NCBI GenBank assembly: GCA_036897485.1 | Contig: JAYMTF010000398.1 | Coordinates: 1-37,262 of the forward strand | Origin: Pelargonium nanum | Taxonomy: Eukaryota; Streptophyta; Magnoliopsida; Geraniales; Geraniaceae | Reading direction: 5' to 3' | DNA: 37,262 nucleotides | Translations under genes and position numbers: made by a program | Shown: positions 11,481 through 22,000 of the stretch, piece after piece | Layout: every line of letters begins with the position of its first letter | How positions within the stretch are numbered: the first letter of the stretch is position 1 | The notes under the pieces: generated by a model | Told to the model about the DNA's origin: nothing | The model's input: the letters and a program-made list of their open reading frames with translations, nothing else | Databases searched by the model: none

Positions 11481-11945
11481 CTTCCAATGAATACGTTTAA
11501 TGAGATCAAACTCGAGAGCTCTTTCTAAAATCTTCAAGTCACAACCTTTGGTAATATGGTATGTGTATTTTCTACCAGACAAGACATGCCTTTAAAGAAT
11601 GGTGGCATGTTGACATATTCAACTAAAGTAAAGTGAATTTGTTTTGTCTTTTAAGGTGTCATCAAAATTGAAGTTGAGATTGATTTATGGAGGTATTGTC
11701 GTTATAAATGAAACTTTTCTTGGAACAATACTCGACTGTAGACACCAATAACACAAACACGGACACACCAATTAGGAGTTTAGGATTGGGAAATTAACAT
11801 TAACCTATAAGCCACTCACTAATATTATAATTAGCCATCTATTAATAGACTTCCTTAATTCATTGCCATTACGCAATGGAAAAAAAAGTGCATCAAACAA
11901 CTACCATACGTTTGCAATCTGCTGGTGTCATTCATGAAACCGTAC

Positions 11946-11976
<31 letters not shown>

Positions 11977-12064
11977 GACATGGAAGAGTCCACCCATTAA
12001 ATGGCCTAATAAGCAACTAAATTAGGGTTTCTATAATTAGCTTAATTATAATCAAACATATATA

Positions 12065-12150
12065 CACTACAAGGAAGATTATATTTTGTGACGACCGAAT
12101 TTAATCACGAAGTGTATGTTTATCGCAAAATGTCTCAACTTTGACGTCAA
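12065..12150 (+). mobile_element. CACTA (En/Spm-like) transposon terminal fragment
   Basis: CACTACAAGGAAGATTATAT at 12065 is close to the plant CACTA terminus (CACTACAAGAAAA). It is followed by subterminal words TTTTGTGACGACC, AATCACGAAG and TATCGCAAAATG, of the GTCGCAAA/TTGTGACG kind typical of these ends. No transposase ORF and no matching opposite terminus were found nearby, so this is probably an isolated end or a small nonautonomous derivative. Confidence 0.6.
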
Positions 12151-12842
12151 CAAATTCTCGCGAACAAGTTGAAGATCCAAGCACATAGGCCGAGAAAGTA
12201 TATATATTATGCTTGGAATAGGATGTGATAATTGGGATAGCATGTAAAATCTCAAAACAATGGTGTGGATCTCAATTACCCTATTTTAGCCTCGCGTCGG
12301 GTATTATTTGGAGGGCATTTTAGACATTTTTATACGTGCATTTGCCATCTTTAATTTCCTTATTATTTCCGTTTTCACATCTAATGTTAATTAATGTGAT
12401 TTGTAGAACCCACGAATAAGTCATAAACTGCCACAAACTTTCAAAGCGAAATTGCAAACAAGACATGAGACATCTTTAAACTCTTTCACATCCACACTAA
12501 ATCTCATTTGAGCTAGAAATGATCAAAAGAACAACAAAACGCTTCCTACCGAATGTAAATACAAGTACATTCCCTGATATTCGAATTCGAGACTTCATAT
12601 TTCAACTGAAACCATTATACAACAACTAAAGTAGGTGGGACTCAAACCATCAAAACTAGTGCCCTATAGTGGGTGCAGTATAATGTCTCATGATGGTACA
12701 TTCCCAAGGCATGAGCATATAAATATATGATTCCTACAAAATCTTCATCACCTCATTCATTATACAAACAACAAAGGTGAGTGTGACAATCAACATTTAA
12801 TAAAAGGAAAACAATGAAAGAGAGATGAGTAGGTACCAATTG

Positions 12843-12850
12843 GCATATCC
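12843..12850. promoter_or_regulatory. P1BS (PHR1 binding site) candidate
   Basis: GCATATCC fits the P1BS consensus GNATATNC bound by PHR1-type MYB-CC factors in phosphate starvation. It sits inside a near-palindrome, GGCATATCCCATGGAAGATG and onward (12842-12863), centred on CCATGG. It lies about 155 bp upstream of a TATA-like CTCTATAACC (13001-13010) and about 190 bp upstream of the predicted start of the miR399-mimic RNA, where P1BS elements of IPS1/At4 genes are expected. A second GTATATGC match at 11967-11974 lies in an AT-repeat and is less convincing. Confidence 0.5.
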
Positions 12851-13072
12851 CATGGAAGATGCCCATACTCTCCATACTCACACCCTCTCTCCTTTTGTTT
12901 TCTAGCTCTACTTTAACAACAACAAAAAGTAAACATCCCACTCCAAGATTTTATTTTCCATTGCCATGAATGTCCCTAGAAAAAAAAGCACATTGCTCCA
13001 CTCTATAACCTCTTCTCCCATTTTCACCAACAATCCCTCTTAGCTCCGGCCATCATGTGACCCTTCTTGCTT

Positions 13073-13162
13073 CCCCGCGGCCGCGCCACGCTACATACAA
13101 TATGCTCAGTCGCTTCTCGTGGATTTTTATGACCATTTGGGCTATTGGTGGCGGCCGCGGGG
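13073..13162 (+). repeat. GC-rich inverted repeat (hairpin) in the candidate lncRNA
   Basis: CCCCGCGGCCGCGCCAC at 13073-13089 pairs with GTGGCGGCCGCGGGG at 13148-13162, giving a stem of about 15 bp with one small bulge and a loop of about 58 nt. Both arms contain a GCGGCCGC core. In an AT-rich intergenic region this is a strong predicted RNA stem, placed upstream of the miR399 site. Confidence 0.8.
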
Positions 13163-13233
13163 GCGTTCTTCGGCTTTCTTCTTCTTTCCTACTATGTGTT
13201 GGTGGGAGAGAATGGGGTAGTGATGGTTGCAAG

Positions 13234-13259
13234 TGAACCGCCTTTGTGCGGGCGGTTCA
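13234..13259 (+). repeat. Perfect 9-bp stem hairpin just upstream of the mimic site
   Basis: TGAACCGCC at 13234-13242 and GGCGGTTCA at 13251-13259 are exact reverse complements with an 8-nt loop. The hairpin ends 9-11 bases before the miR399 pairing site. It may isolate the site structurally and keep it single-stranded; this is inference. Confidence 0.85.
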
Positions 13260-13267
13260 TGTTTTCA

Positions 13268-13292
13268 TAGGGCAACTTCAGATACTTTGGCA
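13268..13292 (+). promoter_or_regulatory. miR399 target-mimic site (non-cleavable, bulged)
   Basis: The sense strand reads TA, GGGCAACTT, CAGA, then TACTTTGGCA. Against the recalled miR399 sequence (5' UGCCAAAGG, AGAGUUGCCCUG), positions 1-8 pair fully, position 9 faces A (a mismatch), position 10 pairs, and positions 11-21 pair along GGGCAACTT and its upstream TA with only G-U wobbles. The four bases CAGA (13279-13282) bulge out between miRNA positions 10 and 11, the cleavage point. Arabidopsis IPS1 has the same layout with a 3-nt bulge and C in place of the mismatched A. This is the most specific evidence for the surrounding RNA gene. Confidence 0.7.
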
Positions 13293-13600
13293 AATTTTGA
13301 GACTCTCTCCGGATCCTTCCTAGCTCGTTGCTTTCGCGTGATCATATGTCGGGAGCTCGATGATATATATGTTCGTTGCTTTCGCGTGATCGATCAAGAA
13401 GCTCGAGTTAGATATATAATTGTATGTACTATGTTTGTGTGTGAGTTTGTTTTTTACTTTTTTCTTCTGTTTGAGTTCAATGTTGCTAGCAACTAGAAAG
13501 TGTTTGCTAGTAATGTATGCGTGGATAGTATTTTGTGTGTTGGCTTCTGGCCATATTTCGCATATATTGCAGTTTGTTTCTCAGTGTTAATTTGGGTGTT

Positions 13601-15726
13601 TATTTATTCGGAAAAATCTTGACACAAAAGCATAGGTTCATATCACCGTAGAGTCGTTAAACGGTCAGATATTCAAACTTTGGTTGATTCAGAAAAAGTT
13701 TAGATAGTTGTGTGAAAATGACTTATCAGAATAGATGCGTGAAATTATCTTACATATGAGCTTGGAAATTTCACAAAACATACCAGACACTCATTTTAAG
13801 ACGAATGATATATCAAATTTGTCTATGTAAAGTATTTTGTTATACTTTATTTTAAAACCTAAACCATTATTCTTATGGTTTCTGTGTAGCTTGAACTTGC
13901 TGTGATTGGCTTATATATAGGTCATACTATCATGATGATAGTTTATTAGAGGCTCGGTTTTAACACTTTTTCTTCCACAAATAGTATAAGAAAAATGAGT
14001 TCAAAATTGTGGATTTGATCGTTGTCTATAGGCTTCTCTGTCAAATAAAGTAAGGAAAACAATTGTTAGAAGTCTTTGGTTTATATTTAATACATATACA
14101 TATATAGACGAGGACTAAAAAGTAGTATTTGCCTCTTAAGTAGCATATAGTATGGCCAATAGCAATCTCTCGAAATTGTATAGACAACGACAAAGTAGTG
14201 TGGACAATAGGTTAAATTAGCTATTTTTGACATGTTTTTCGACATTCATGTTGGAGCCCGAGTTGGCAAACCGGGTTACGGGTCTGATTTCAACTTTGAG
14301 GCATACAGCAAGTTGATTTGGACGGGTTAAGGTTTTGTCTAATCGGATCTGAAAACTTACAAGATATACTAGACCTAAAAGTTGGTCGAGTTAAGTATCA
14401 GGTGCCTACAAATTCAGGTCTAAATTGTCAGCTATAACTACACCAAACGTTGGACCACATAATGAACCTCCTAAAACTTTCAACTCATTAAGACCCAAAG
14501 GATATGCCCCAACACGAAAGGCACGGTAGCGCTCGACGTCTCAACAAGAAGTACGAGCAAACGCATAAACTAACTTTTCGGGTAGGAAATGTCTAACAAT
14601 AAATTGGGTATGTAAATGTTAAAAATACTTTGGTGGCATAGCTTAGCTAGGGTCATTTTTACCACTAGAAAGTAGCAAAAGTTGAGACACAAATCACCTG
14701 AGTAAGGATCTTTGATATGTGAGTGGCAGACTGGCCGTGATAGACCAACCAATATGAACATGCTCACCTAACTTATTTCTCACCCTATCCAATTGCTTAT
14801 GGAGATCCACACATTTGCTAACTTCCATAATTTGATGTATGACTTTACTCCTACTTTTTTTCTACCAATGAACAATCAATTTATACTATATAAGTGATTA
14901 TACAGTAAAGCTACATTTGGTACGCAATAACATGTGATTATTTGTCATTTTTATTTGATTGTTATTCTGCGAATTGAATACTTTATATTCTTGTTTAGCT
15001 AATTGTTTCTCAGTCAAATGTTCGATAGTGGGATGTCCTTGATCTTTTGGCATCTATTTCGCCACTTTTGCTTTGCTAATGTGAAATCGATTGCTTTTTT
15101 ACATAAGCTAAACAGCAACAGGAACCGAAATCACCCGCTCCACCCCAACTCCTTGGGCATCAGCTGCAACCAAACAGACAATAGTAGCTGGCACCTGCCG
15201 AAGAATAACTGGTCGCAATATCGATTGTTATCTGTTAATTTAATTCTAAACTATAAAAATATAAAATATATATCTATCACATATATTTTTTCACATATAA
15301 AAAAATACAAAAATGATGTACATTTAGATTGGATTGGATTTTTCAAATAAAAAATTAAATTCAAATAAAAATCGTGATCCTTAAACTGATAAGATTGGTG
15401 AATTTCATCTCCTTTAAAATTAAATTCAAAACCCCAAAAAATAACGAAAAAAAAAGGATAAATTTTATCCACGTGGACTTGGGGTCGCTAGCCGTTACTC
15501 TTGTAGGCACGAAACGGCACCGTATCGGTTTCAGACACAGCAACAAAGACGCTGTACAGAGCTCGTGAGTGCTAATGATGGCGGCTAACGATTTGGCTAT
15601 GGCCTTCGATGCCAGCTGCAGCCACTGTTGCTTGCTGCTACAGATTCGTCACATATAGCGAAGCCTCCACGAAGAAAATGAAGCTACAAGACCCCACCAA
15701 CAAGACTCTGCAACTGATCAATTGCC
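13601..15726. other. Intergenic region between the mimic locus and the GT90 gene
   Basis: No convincing coding gene is seen. At about 13783-13805 the stretch ending ACTCATTTTAAGACGAATGA resembles a decayed Stowaway-type end. From about 14217 to 14437, words such as CCGGGTTACGGGTCTGATTT and a right end AAATTGTCAGCTATA resemble the element at 36922-37133 and may be a decayed relative. From 15240 to 15470 the sequence is very AT-rich. The final part (about 15500-15726) becomes GC-richer and probably includes the GT90 promoter and 5' UTR. Confidence 0.4.
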
Positions 15727-18700
15727 ATGGCGTCGCCGTCGTCGAGGACCTCTTTCCGATCCCGGCCCCATCTCGTCACCTTCATCGTCTCTCTGGCTCT
15801 ATCCTCTCTCGCGCTTCTCCTCTACAAGGTACGATCTGGGTATTTGTGAAATTTGTATTTTTGGCGTTTTCATTCATTGGGGCATTTCGTCGAACAGGTG
15901 GACGACTTCGCTTCCCAGACCAGAACCGTCGCAGGGCACAACTTGGAGCCGACGCCTTGGCACCTTTTCCCGCCCAAGGACTTCAGTGAAGAGTCCAGAC
16001 AAGCCCGAACCTTCAAAATTTTACACTGCTCCTACCTCTCGTGTCGCAATTTGAACCGCACTGTTGTACAAAGACGCCGTCCTGATCAGTCCTCGGAAAC
16101 GGATCGGGAATGCCCAGAATTCTTCAGATGGGTCCACAGCGATCTCCAACCATGGGCTCGGACAGGGATTTCGAGGACCCATTTGGTGGAAGCGAAAAAG
16201 TTTGCTGCTTTTCGAATTGTGGTGGTTGGAGGGAAGCTTTATGCGGATTTGTATTATGATTGTGTGCATAACCGAGCTATGTTCACAATATGGGGTCTTT
16301 TGCAGCTTCTTAAGAGGTATCCTGGGATGGTTCCTGATGTTGATTTGATGTTTGATTGCATGGATAAGCCCCGGATTGCTCGCACCAAACATGGGTCAAT
16401 GCCCTTACCTCTGTTTCGGTATTGCACAACTGGTGATCACTATGACATCCCATTTCCTGATTGGTCTTTCTGGGGATGGTGAGAATCTAGATTTAGAAAA
16501 CCTTAATTTCATGCTCATTTTCCGTAATTATGTTGTGTGTATCTGTTGATAGTTGATACTGATGATCATTGTATGTGCTGATGTGCATTGTTCAATGCCC
16601 AAACATGGTTTCATATTTACATGTCTCTCTGGTAAAATTGCATTTTTTTCATAATCATAGTGTTAAAAGCTCGAAGTGATTCATGCGTCAACTGTGCCTT
16701 TAGTGATTCAACTTCTGGTTGCTACCAATGTTTTATTAGAATTTTGCTAACTTTTCGGTCCTGAAGTAAAGTAACGATGATGGTTTTGCTGATGATCCCG
16801 TACAGGCCAGAGGTAAATATTAGGCCTTGGAACGAGGAGTTCCAAGACATTGAACAAGGTTCACAAACTTTAAGTTGGAAGAACAAGCAGCCCTATGCAT
16901 ACTGGAAAGGAAATCCAGATGTTCATTCACCTGTTCGTTCCGAGTTACTCCAATGTAACGACTCGAAGCAGTGGGGAGCTCAAATTATGCGTCAGGTATT
17001 TTTTGAACTTTGAATTTTTAGTGAACCTTATCGTTTAGACGTAAATGCTTTCTTGGACCATATTTTTTTGTTGGTGATGTTTACTTATTTCATTCCTACG
17101 TGCACTGCAGAATTGGGTAGAAGAAGTAAAAGCGGGATTTGAGCAGTCCAAACTCTCAAACCAATGTAACCATAGGTGAGTTTTTCTTTTAGTGCCTTGA
17201 TTTTATTTTTGGGTGATGGATTTGTATAAGAAGGAGCAATATGACTTCTAAAGAAAAAGAACAGATTTGAACACAATAACTCAATATAGGGTTTTCGACG
17301 TCTTGATTAACCAATAAGCTAGAGAATCATTTGGATTTTTGCGGATTCTAGTCAATGACTTGGACTCATGAGTCATGACCATCCATGTAATGAAACTCCG
17401 AATAAGTTGTATTCTCCAACAGTATTTATAAATTCAGTATTATGATTAGACACAAGAAGGTGTTGCTTTTAGTGTCCGGCTGCAGAGCTTGGGAAATGCA
17501 TTATGTAATTTAGTAACCCTGATTTCGGCCCCCCTTGTATAAACCATTTGCAGATACAAAATTTATGCTGAAGGCTATGCTTGGTCGGTGAGCTTGAAAT
17601 ATATTCTTTCATGTGGTTCTGTTCCACTGATAATATCGCCAAAATATGAAGATTTTTTCAGTCGTGGTCTTGTGCCTAAGAAAAATTATTGGCCTATCTC
17701 TTCGACTGGTTTATGCAAGTCTATTAAGTTTGCTGTTGACTGGGGCAATTCTAACCCAACTGAGGTATGGATCAACCAACCTCTCTCAGATATGTAGTTA
17801 TGTTTTAGCTTGTCTGAGTATAGAGTAGGAACATTAACTTACTTGGTGCCCATGGAATGAAAACAATAATTTACAATCCTAGCTTGTAAGCCAACCATTG
17901 ACTTTGGTGGGTGTTTGGCCGTTTAACTTATAATCTGGTTGAATCATACTTCGCAAGTGTATTGATTTCTATTTTGAGAAAACACTGAGAAATTACTAAT
18001 TAGTTAGTGTTTGCATTATATCCCAGAAGACATGTGTTGTAACCTACTAACTTATTATAAGGTATTATTGGTATTTTATACATATCTAACTTTCTGAAAA
18101 TGAAATAGGACACTTAGTTTGAGATAAAATGCAAGAGAAACAAGACAATCATTTTGGGACGGAGGGAGTATGATAATTTGCTAACTAATTACTTTCTATG
18201 TCCCAAAATGAGTGTCTCGTCTCTCGTTTTTGTGACAGTTAAGAATAAGCTTGGTGGAATTAGACATTCCCAGTTTTTCCATCATACCCTCGTGTCATCT
18301 TGTCCAAACAAACTCAAGGGGTTTGAACTAACTAATCTTAGAGATATTGTTAGCATTTCGTGCATAACCAACTAACTAACTAAAGGAAGGAAAATGAAAA
18401 CTCGTTTTTGGTAAATGGAAACTCATTTCGGGATGGAGGGAATATAAATTTTAAGGTAAATGTTAGCTAACTGAAAATCTGATTTGATTTGTTGATTACA
18501 TATGCTTATAAGTTGAAAAAAGTTAAGTTGGGTCATGGGTGCCTCCTCCAACCGTTGAGTGATTAATTTATATTATGATTATAGTCTTTAACTGTTCTTA
18601 GGTGACATGGCCTAATTTCACTGCCAGCGTGTGAATGTTCACAGTAGTATAGCTATGGGCTGAAATATATAATTTCAAGGTTGGCTACTTGTTATTGATT

Positions 18701-19074
18701 TGCTTCTTTTTCGAGTTAAACAGGCTGAGACAATAGGAAAACGAGGCCAAGATTTGATGAAAAGTCTGAGCATGGATCGGGTCTACGATTACATGTATCA
18801 CCTCATCGCAGAGTATGCGAAGCTGCAGGACTTCAAGCCGATCCCACCATCTTCAGCTATGGAAGTGTGTACAGAATCCCTCATCTGCTTGGCCGATACA
18901 AACCAGAGAAACTTTCTTGAAAGATCAATGGCTTCCCCTTCGCTAGCTCCACCGTGCACCCTCCAGCCATCTGATAGTCATTTCTTTGATAACTGGACTC
19001 AACAGAAGAAGCAAATAATCGAGGATGCGAGAGACTTGGAGAATCTGAATCCACAGCAGGAGGCTCTCAACTAG
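15727..19074 (+). CDS. GT90 family (CAP10/DUF821, rumi-like) glycosyltransferase, type II membrane protein
   Basis: Six exons join in frame: 15727-15828, 15898-16478, 16806-16995, 17111-17175, 17554-17764 and 18724-19074 (499 aa). Exon 1 encodes a short basic N-terminus and a hydrophobic segment (about residues 15-34), a signal-anchor that would place the enzyme in the Golgi or ER. The catalytic region follows: CPEFFRWVHSDLQPW, a VVVGGKLYADLYYDC stretch, DVDLMFDCMDKPRI, PYAYWKGNP, and the conserved nucleotide-sugar-binding block YKIYAEGYAWSVSLKYILSC with PLIISPKYEDFFSRGLVP. Animal rumi/POGLUT proteins transfer glucose or xylose to EGF repeats, which plants largely lack, so the acceptor of plant members should not be taken from animals. 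Length and motif order match plant 'O-glucosyltransferase rumi homolog' proteins. Intron 5 (17765-18723) carries two Stowaway-type MITEs. Confidence 0.9.
18105..18169 (-). mobile_element. Stowaway MITE end (Tc1/mariner type)
   Basis: The stretch ends GGGACGGAGGGAGTA at 18155-18169, the reverse complement of the Stowaway terminus TACTCCCTCCGTCCC, followed inward by the usual AAAATGATTGTC on the reverse strand. The TA target is present. The opposite terminus was not found to the left, so only this end is mapped. It lies in intron 5 of the GT90 gene, 20 bp from the next element. Confidence 0.7.
18190..18444 (+). mobile_element. Stowaway MITE, about 255 bp, both ends visible
   Basis: The left end TACTTTCTATGTCCCAAAAT (18190 onward) and the right end ACTCATTTCGGGATGGAGGG, followed by AATA (about 18421-18444), are diverged inverted copies of the Stowaway terminus, each with TA at the outer edge. 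The interior is AT-rich with no ORF. The divergence of the termini indicates an old insertion. Confidence 0.65.
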
Positions 19075-22000
19075 GATTGGTGCTGTACAGTCTCAGTAGA
19101 TATTCATTGTATAGGTGAACCATGTTTCTACTTCTTGTCATTGCCATGAAACTTAACATATGTCTCATCTTCAATGGCCAATCATTTGTATATTGAGAGA
19201 AAGGTCACTATATACGTGTTGGCCTATATATGGGGATAATGAGAAAAATGTCACTTTTTTATAATAAAAAAATCTGCAAGTGTACCAACACCGATTCTCG
19301 AAACTGATATCTCAAAGAAACAAGTAAAATCAACCACTTGCCCTACTAAGCATTTGAGAGAGAAAGGTCACTTGTGGCAGAAAATGAGACTTGTTCGTAG
19401 AGGAGAGAGTGATGCTTCCATGCACGAGCGCTCCAACTCCTAGAGGTGGCAAAGAAAGGGGACATGTTCATCTTCTTTGGTCATGGCAACCCCTAAGTCG
19501 GTGGGAACGAGTCAAAAACTGCTAGTGCGGGAATGAGCCTCAACTTCTTCTTTCGATTCAGGGGTTTACTATTCCTCCCAACCTATTTCAAAGGTTGGAA
19601 ATGAATTTTGATCTTTTTGTCTTTACTCTTGAGCTTTCGGGTGTCTTTGGATTCTTTATCGGCATGGGCGATGTCGGTTCTTTTCGTCTTGGGCTTTCCC
19701 TTAATTGTATGTCTTGAGTTATCAAGCTCTTGATATTTAATATTCAAATTCCTTTTAATCCTATATTATTGTAGGATTCGATATACTTGTAGTGAGTGTG
19801 ACACCACCTGAACTCTTCCCCACCTGACGCAATGAGATTTAAATTTACTGCCTCTCACACGGAGATGTGTGTCTTAACCATTACGTCATCCTCTATGAAA
19901 CTTTTTCAAACATTACTAATTCATGCAAATGTTAAGAAGCATAGGAAGTAGTGCATCGTATTTTTATATTATTTAATTTACATTGAAAATATAAAAAATT
20001 ATAAAAGTACGTGAACAAATAATAAAGTAATATATATAAAATGTGAAGATAATTCAAAATTAAAAATGTAAAAATTTAGCACCGTCATAGCAATGCAAAT
20101 TATTGAAAAAATTTGTGATTGGTTGCAACAATTTTTTTTCTTCGTTTATAGCTATGTGTAAAACGAAAAAAGTTAAATGTAGTTATATGCACTTTGCCCA
20201 AATATAAAATCCGTATTGTAGTCAATCTTATCATGTATACACTTTGTTCAATATAAGCAAATTCTTCTTAAAAACAAAAATGAAAAATTTTCACTGTAAA
20301 TATGAGGTATAACTAAATGTGAGCTAGCTAAAAAATAAATGTGAAGATTGTTATCTGTTTAAGAAAAAATATATGATGAGACTAAAGAGGAATAAATGTG
20401 ACAATTACACTTGTAATCAACGGGAAACTGTAATTTTTAGTTAGATACAAAAAATCTTTTCGTTTCATAATAATATTCATTTTCTCAATTTGTAAAAATG
20501 TTCGATTTAATTAGTGATTCACTTATGTTGTGTACCCTCACGTGTTTTTTTGTTCCAAACAAAAGAAAAAACTCAAGTAGTTCAAACTAATTAATTTCAT
20601 AAATATTATTAGTAATTTTTACACAATTTAAGTTTTACTAAAAGAAAGTGAACACTCAATTTGTGACAACATTTCTTTTAAAAGTAGACACTCATTTTAA
20701 GACGGATTGAGCGTAGATTGCTACGAGACAACTATCACTACTCAATTGTTATAAGATATTTTTACTATATATATGTGTGTGTGCGCGTGTCTTCTTCACA
20801 TTGTAACCCTAGCCGCAGTAGTCCAACTTCCTCCTCTACTAGCTCCGTCTTCGCATCTTCTCTCCAATCCTAGTCCCGATCGACATTTCTATTCACTCGA
20901 CAACTCAGATCTATCTTCACCACATCGATTTAAAGGGTATGATTCTCAAGTTTTATTCTTTTTTATTTAATTCTGTTATCAAATCGTTGTCTGCAACAAA
21001 TCTTTGGTTGATCTTGTTGCAAACCGTGTTTTAATTGTCTCTTACTACATTTGTAACCAAAAATCTAAACTGAAAACCATATCTCTAATCTTAATGAACA
21101 ATTTTTCTGATCGGAGGACCTGATAAGGATAATCCCAATTTTAAGTCCTATAAAACTCATCCGATTGTCATTCTCGTCACAAGCTCAACTTTTTATTTTG
21201 GGGGTAACGAACTAAAAAAAATAGTTGTTTTGGGTGACATTATTTGTTGAGGGTGTTATCGTCAATTCATTTTTTCTTACATCAATTGTGTTTTCATCTA
21301 TGTTCAAAATTTAGATCCATAAATTTAATTGATTTGATGTTTGTTTTATCATTCTAATCACTTCATTTTGTCAAATCAAGGCAATCGTTTGGAGTAAAAG
21401 CCTGATCGACACTCAAAATTTAGTATGACATAAAAATAGGACTAAATCAATTAAAGTTGAACTCATATCTATTAGATCCATCTGAGACTCCGATATGTTT
21501 TTTTACTTCAAGTTTTGATTTGATCCGAACTTGAATTTGGCCGGTTTGATTTAATAAAAAAAATTTCCCCCCAAAACATACAATTTTTTGTTTCTTAATA
21601 TTTTTTTATTTGTTCTCGATTCAAATCAGTTCAAGTATAACTCAGATCTATTAGATCCAACTTGGTTCTCAATCTTTTTTCTTCTTATAAATTTGATTTG
21701 GTCCTAGTTGAACACAGATCTATCAGATACAATTTGGTTCGGATCAAATCAAACAAAAAAGTTTTGGTTCAATATTGGTTTAGTTTAATTTTTAGTGCCC
21801 TATGTCCAATTTCCCCGTCATTTATTAAATTCACTTTAATTTTATTATTTTATGTTATATTTTTTTATCAAATGAATTACACAATCTGAGATAATATCTA
21901 ACAGTTTTGAAAACTTTTTTGCAAATACTTAGACCAAATCGGACCATACCGAGAGTTTTTGGGCCGGTCTTCGGTCCTCAAAACTTCCGAAACTAAAACA

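Larger units (their letters stand above)
10887..12842. other. Intergenic region between the coiled-coil gene and the miR399-mimic locus
   Basis: No protein-coding gene is seen. It holds the 3' UTR of the coiled-coil gene, a degenerate tandem array (11096-11480), an AT dinucleotide-rich stretch near 11945-11975 and a CACTA-type end at 12065. At about 12555-12640, reverse strand, there is a possible tRNA-derived SINE remnant (A-box-like ATAATGGTTTCAG and B-box-like TCGAATTCGAATATC). The remainder is AT-rich and unrecognised. Confidence 0.45.
13035..13600 (+). ncRNA. Candidate phosphate-starvation lncRNA of the IPS1/At4/Mt4/TPSI1 type (miR399 target mimic)
   Basis: The locus is called from the mimic site at 13268-13292, not from coding potential. 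Both ends are estimates: the start is placed about 30 bp after the TATA-like CTCTATAACC at 13001-13010, and the end is only a guess in AT-rich sequence. IPS1-type RNAs are capped, polyadenylated transcripts with short unconserved ORFs; they bind miR399 without being cut and so relieve PHO2 repression. Here the longest ATG ORF upstream of the site is 44 codons (13102-13236) and resembles nothing known. The 13050-13260 stretch is unusually GC-rich for the region and contains two strong hairpins. Downstream there is a 17-bp direct repeat, GTTGCTTTCGCGTGATC, at about 13327 and 13375. The main support is the mimic site plus the upstream P1BS. A chance match in unrelated sequence cannot be fully excluded without expression data. 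Confidence 0.65.

Noticed and set aside
12842-12863. Near-palindrome around CCATGG considered as a miRNA precursor
   Set aside because: There is no loop and only 22 bases in total; too short to be a plant miRNA hairpin. It is kept only as the context of the P1BS.
13227-13496. 89-codon ORF over the candidate lncRNA
   Set aside because: It begins at a non-ATG codon, has no recognisable domain and runs across the miR399 site and the direct repeat; better explained as noncoding RNA.
15003-15350. 115-codon ORF in the gap before the GT90 gene
   Set aside because: Asn/Phe/Ile-rich composition follows the AT-rich sequence; no domain, no splice context.
19786-19796. ACTTGTAGTG considered as a CACTA terminus
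   Set aside because: No subterminal repeats accompany it and no partner end was found; probably chance.
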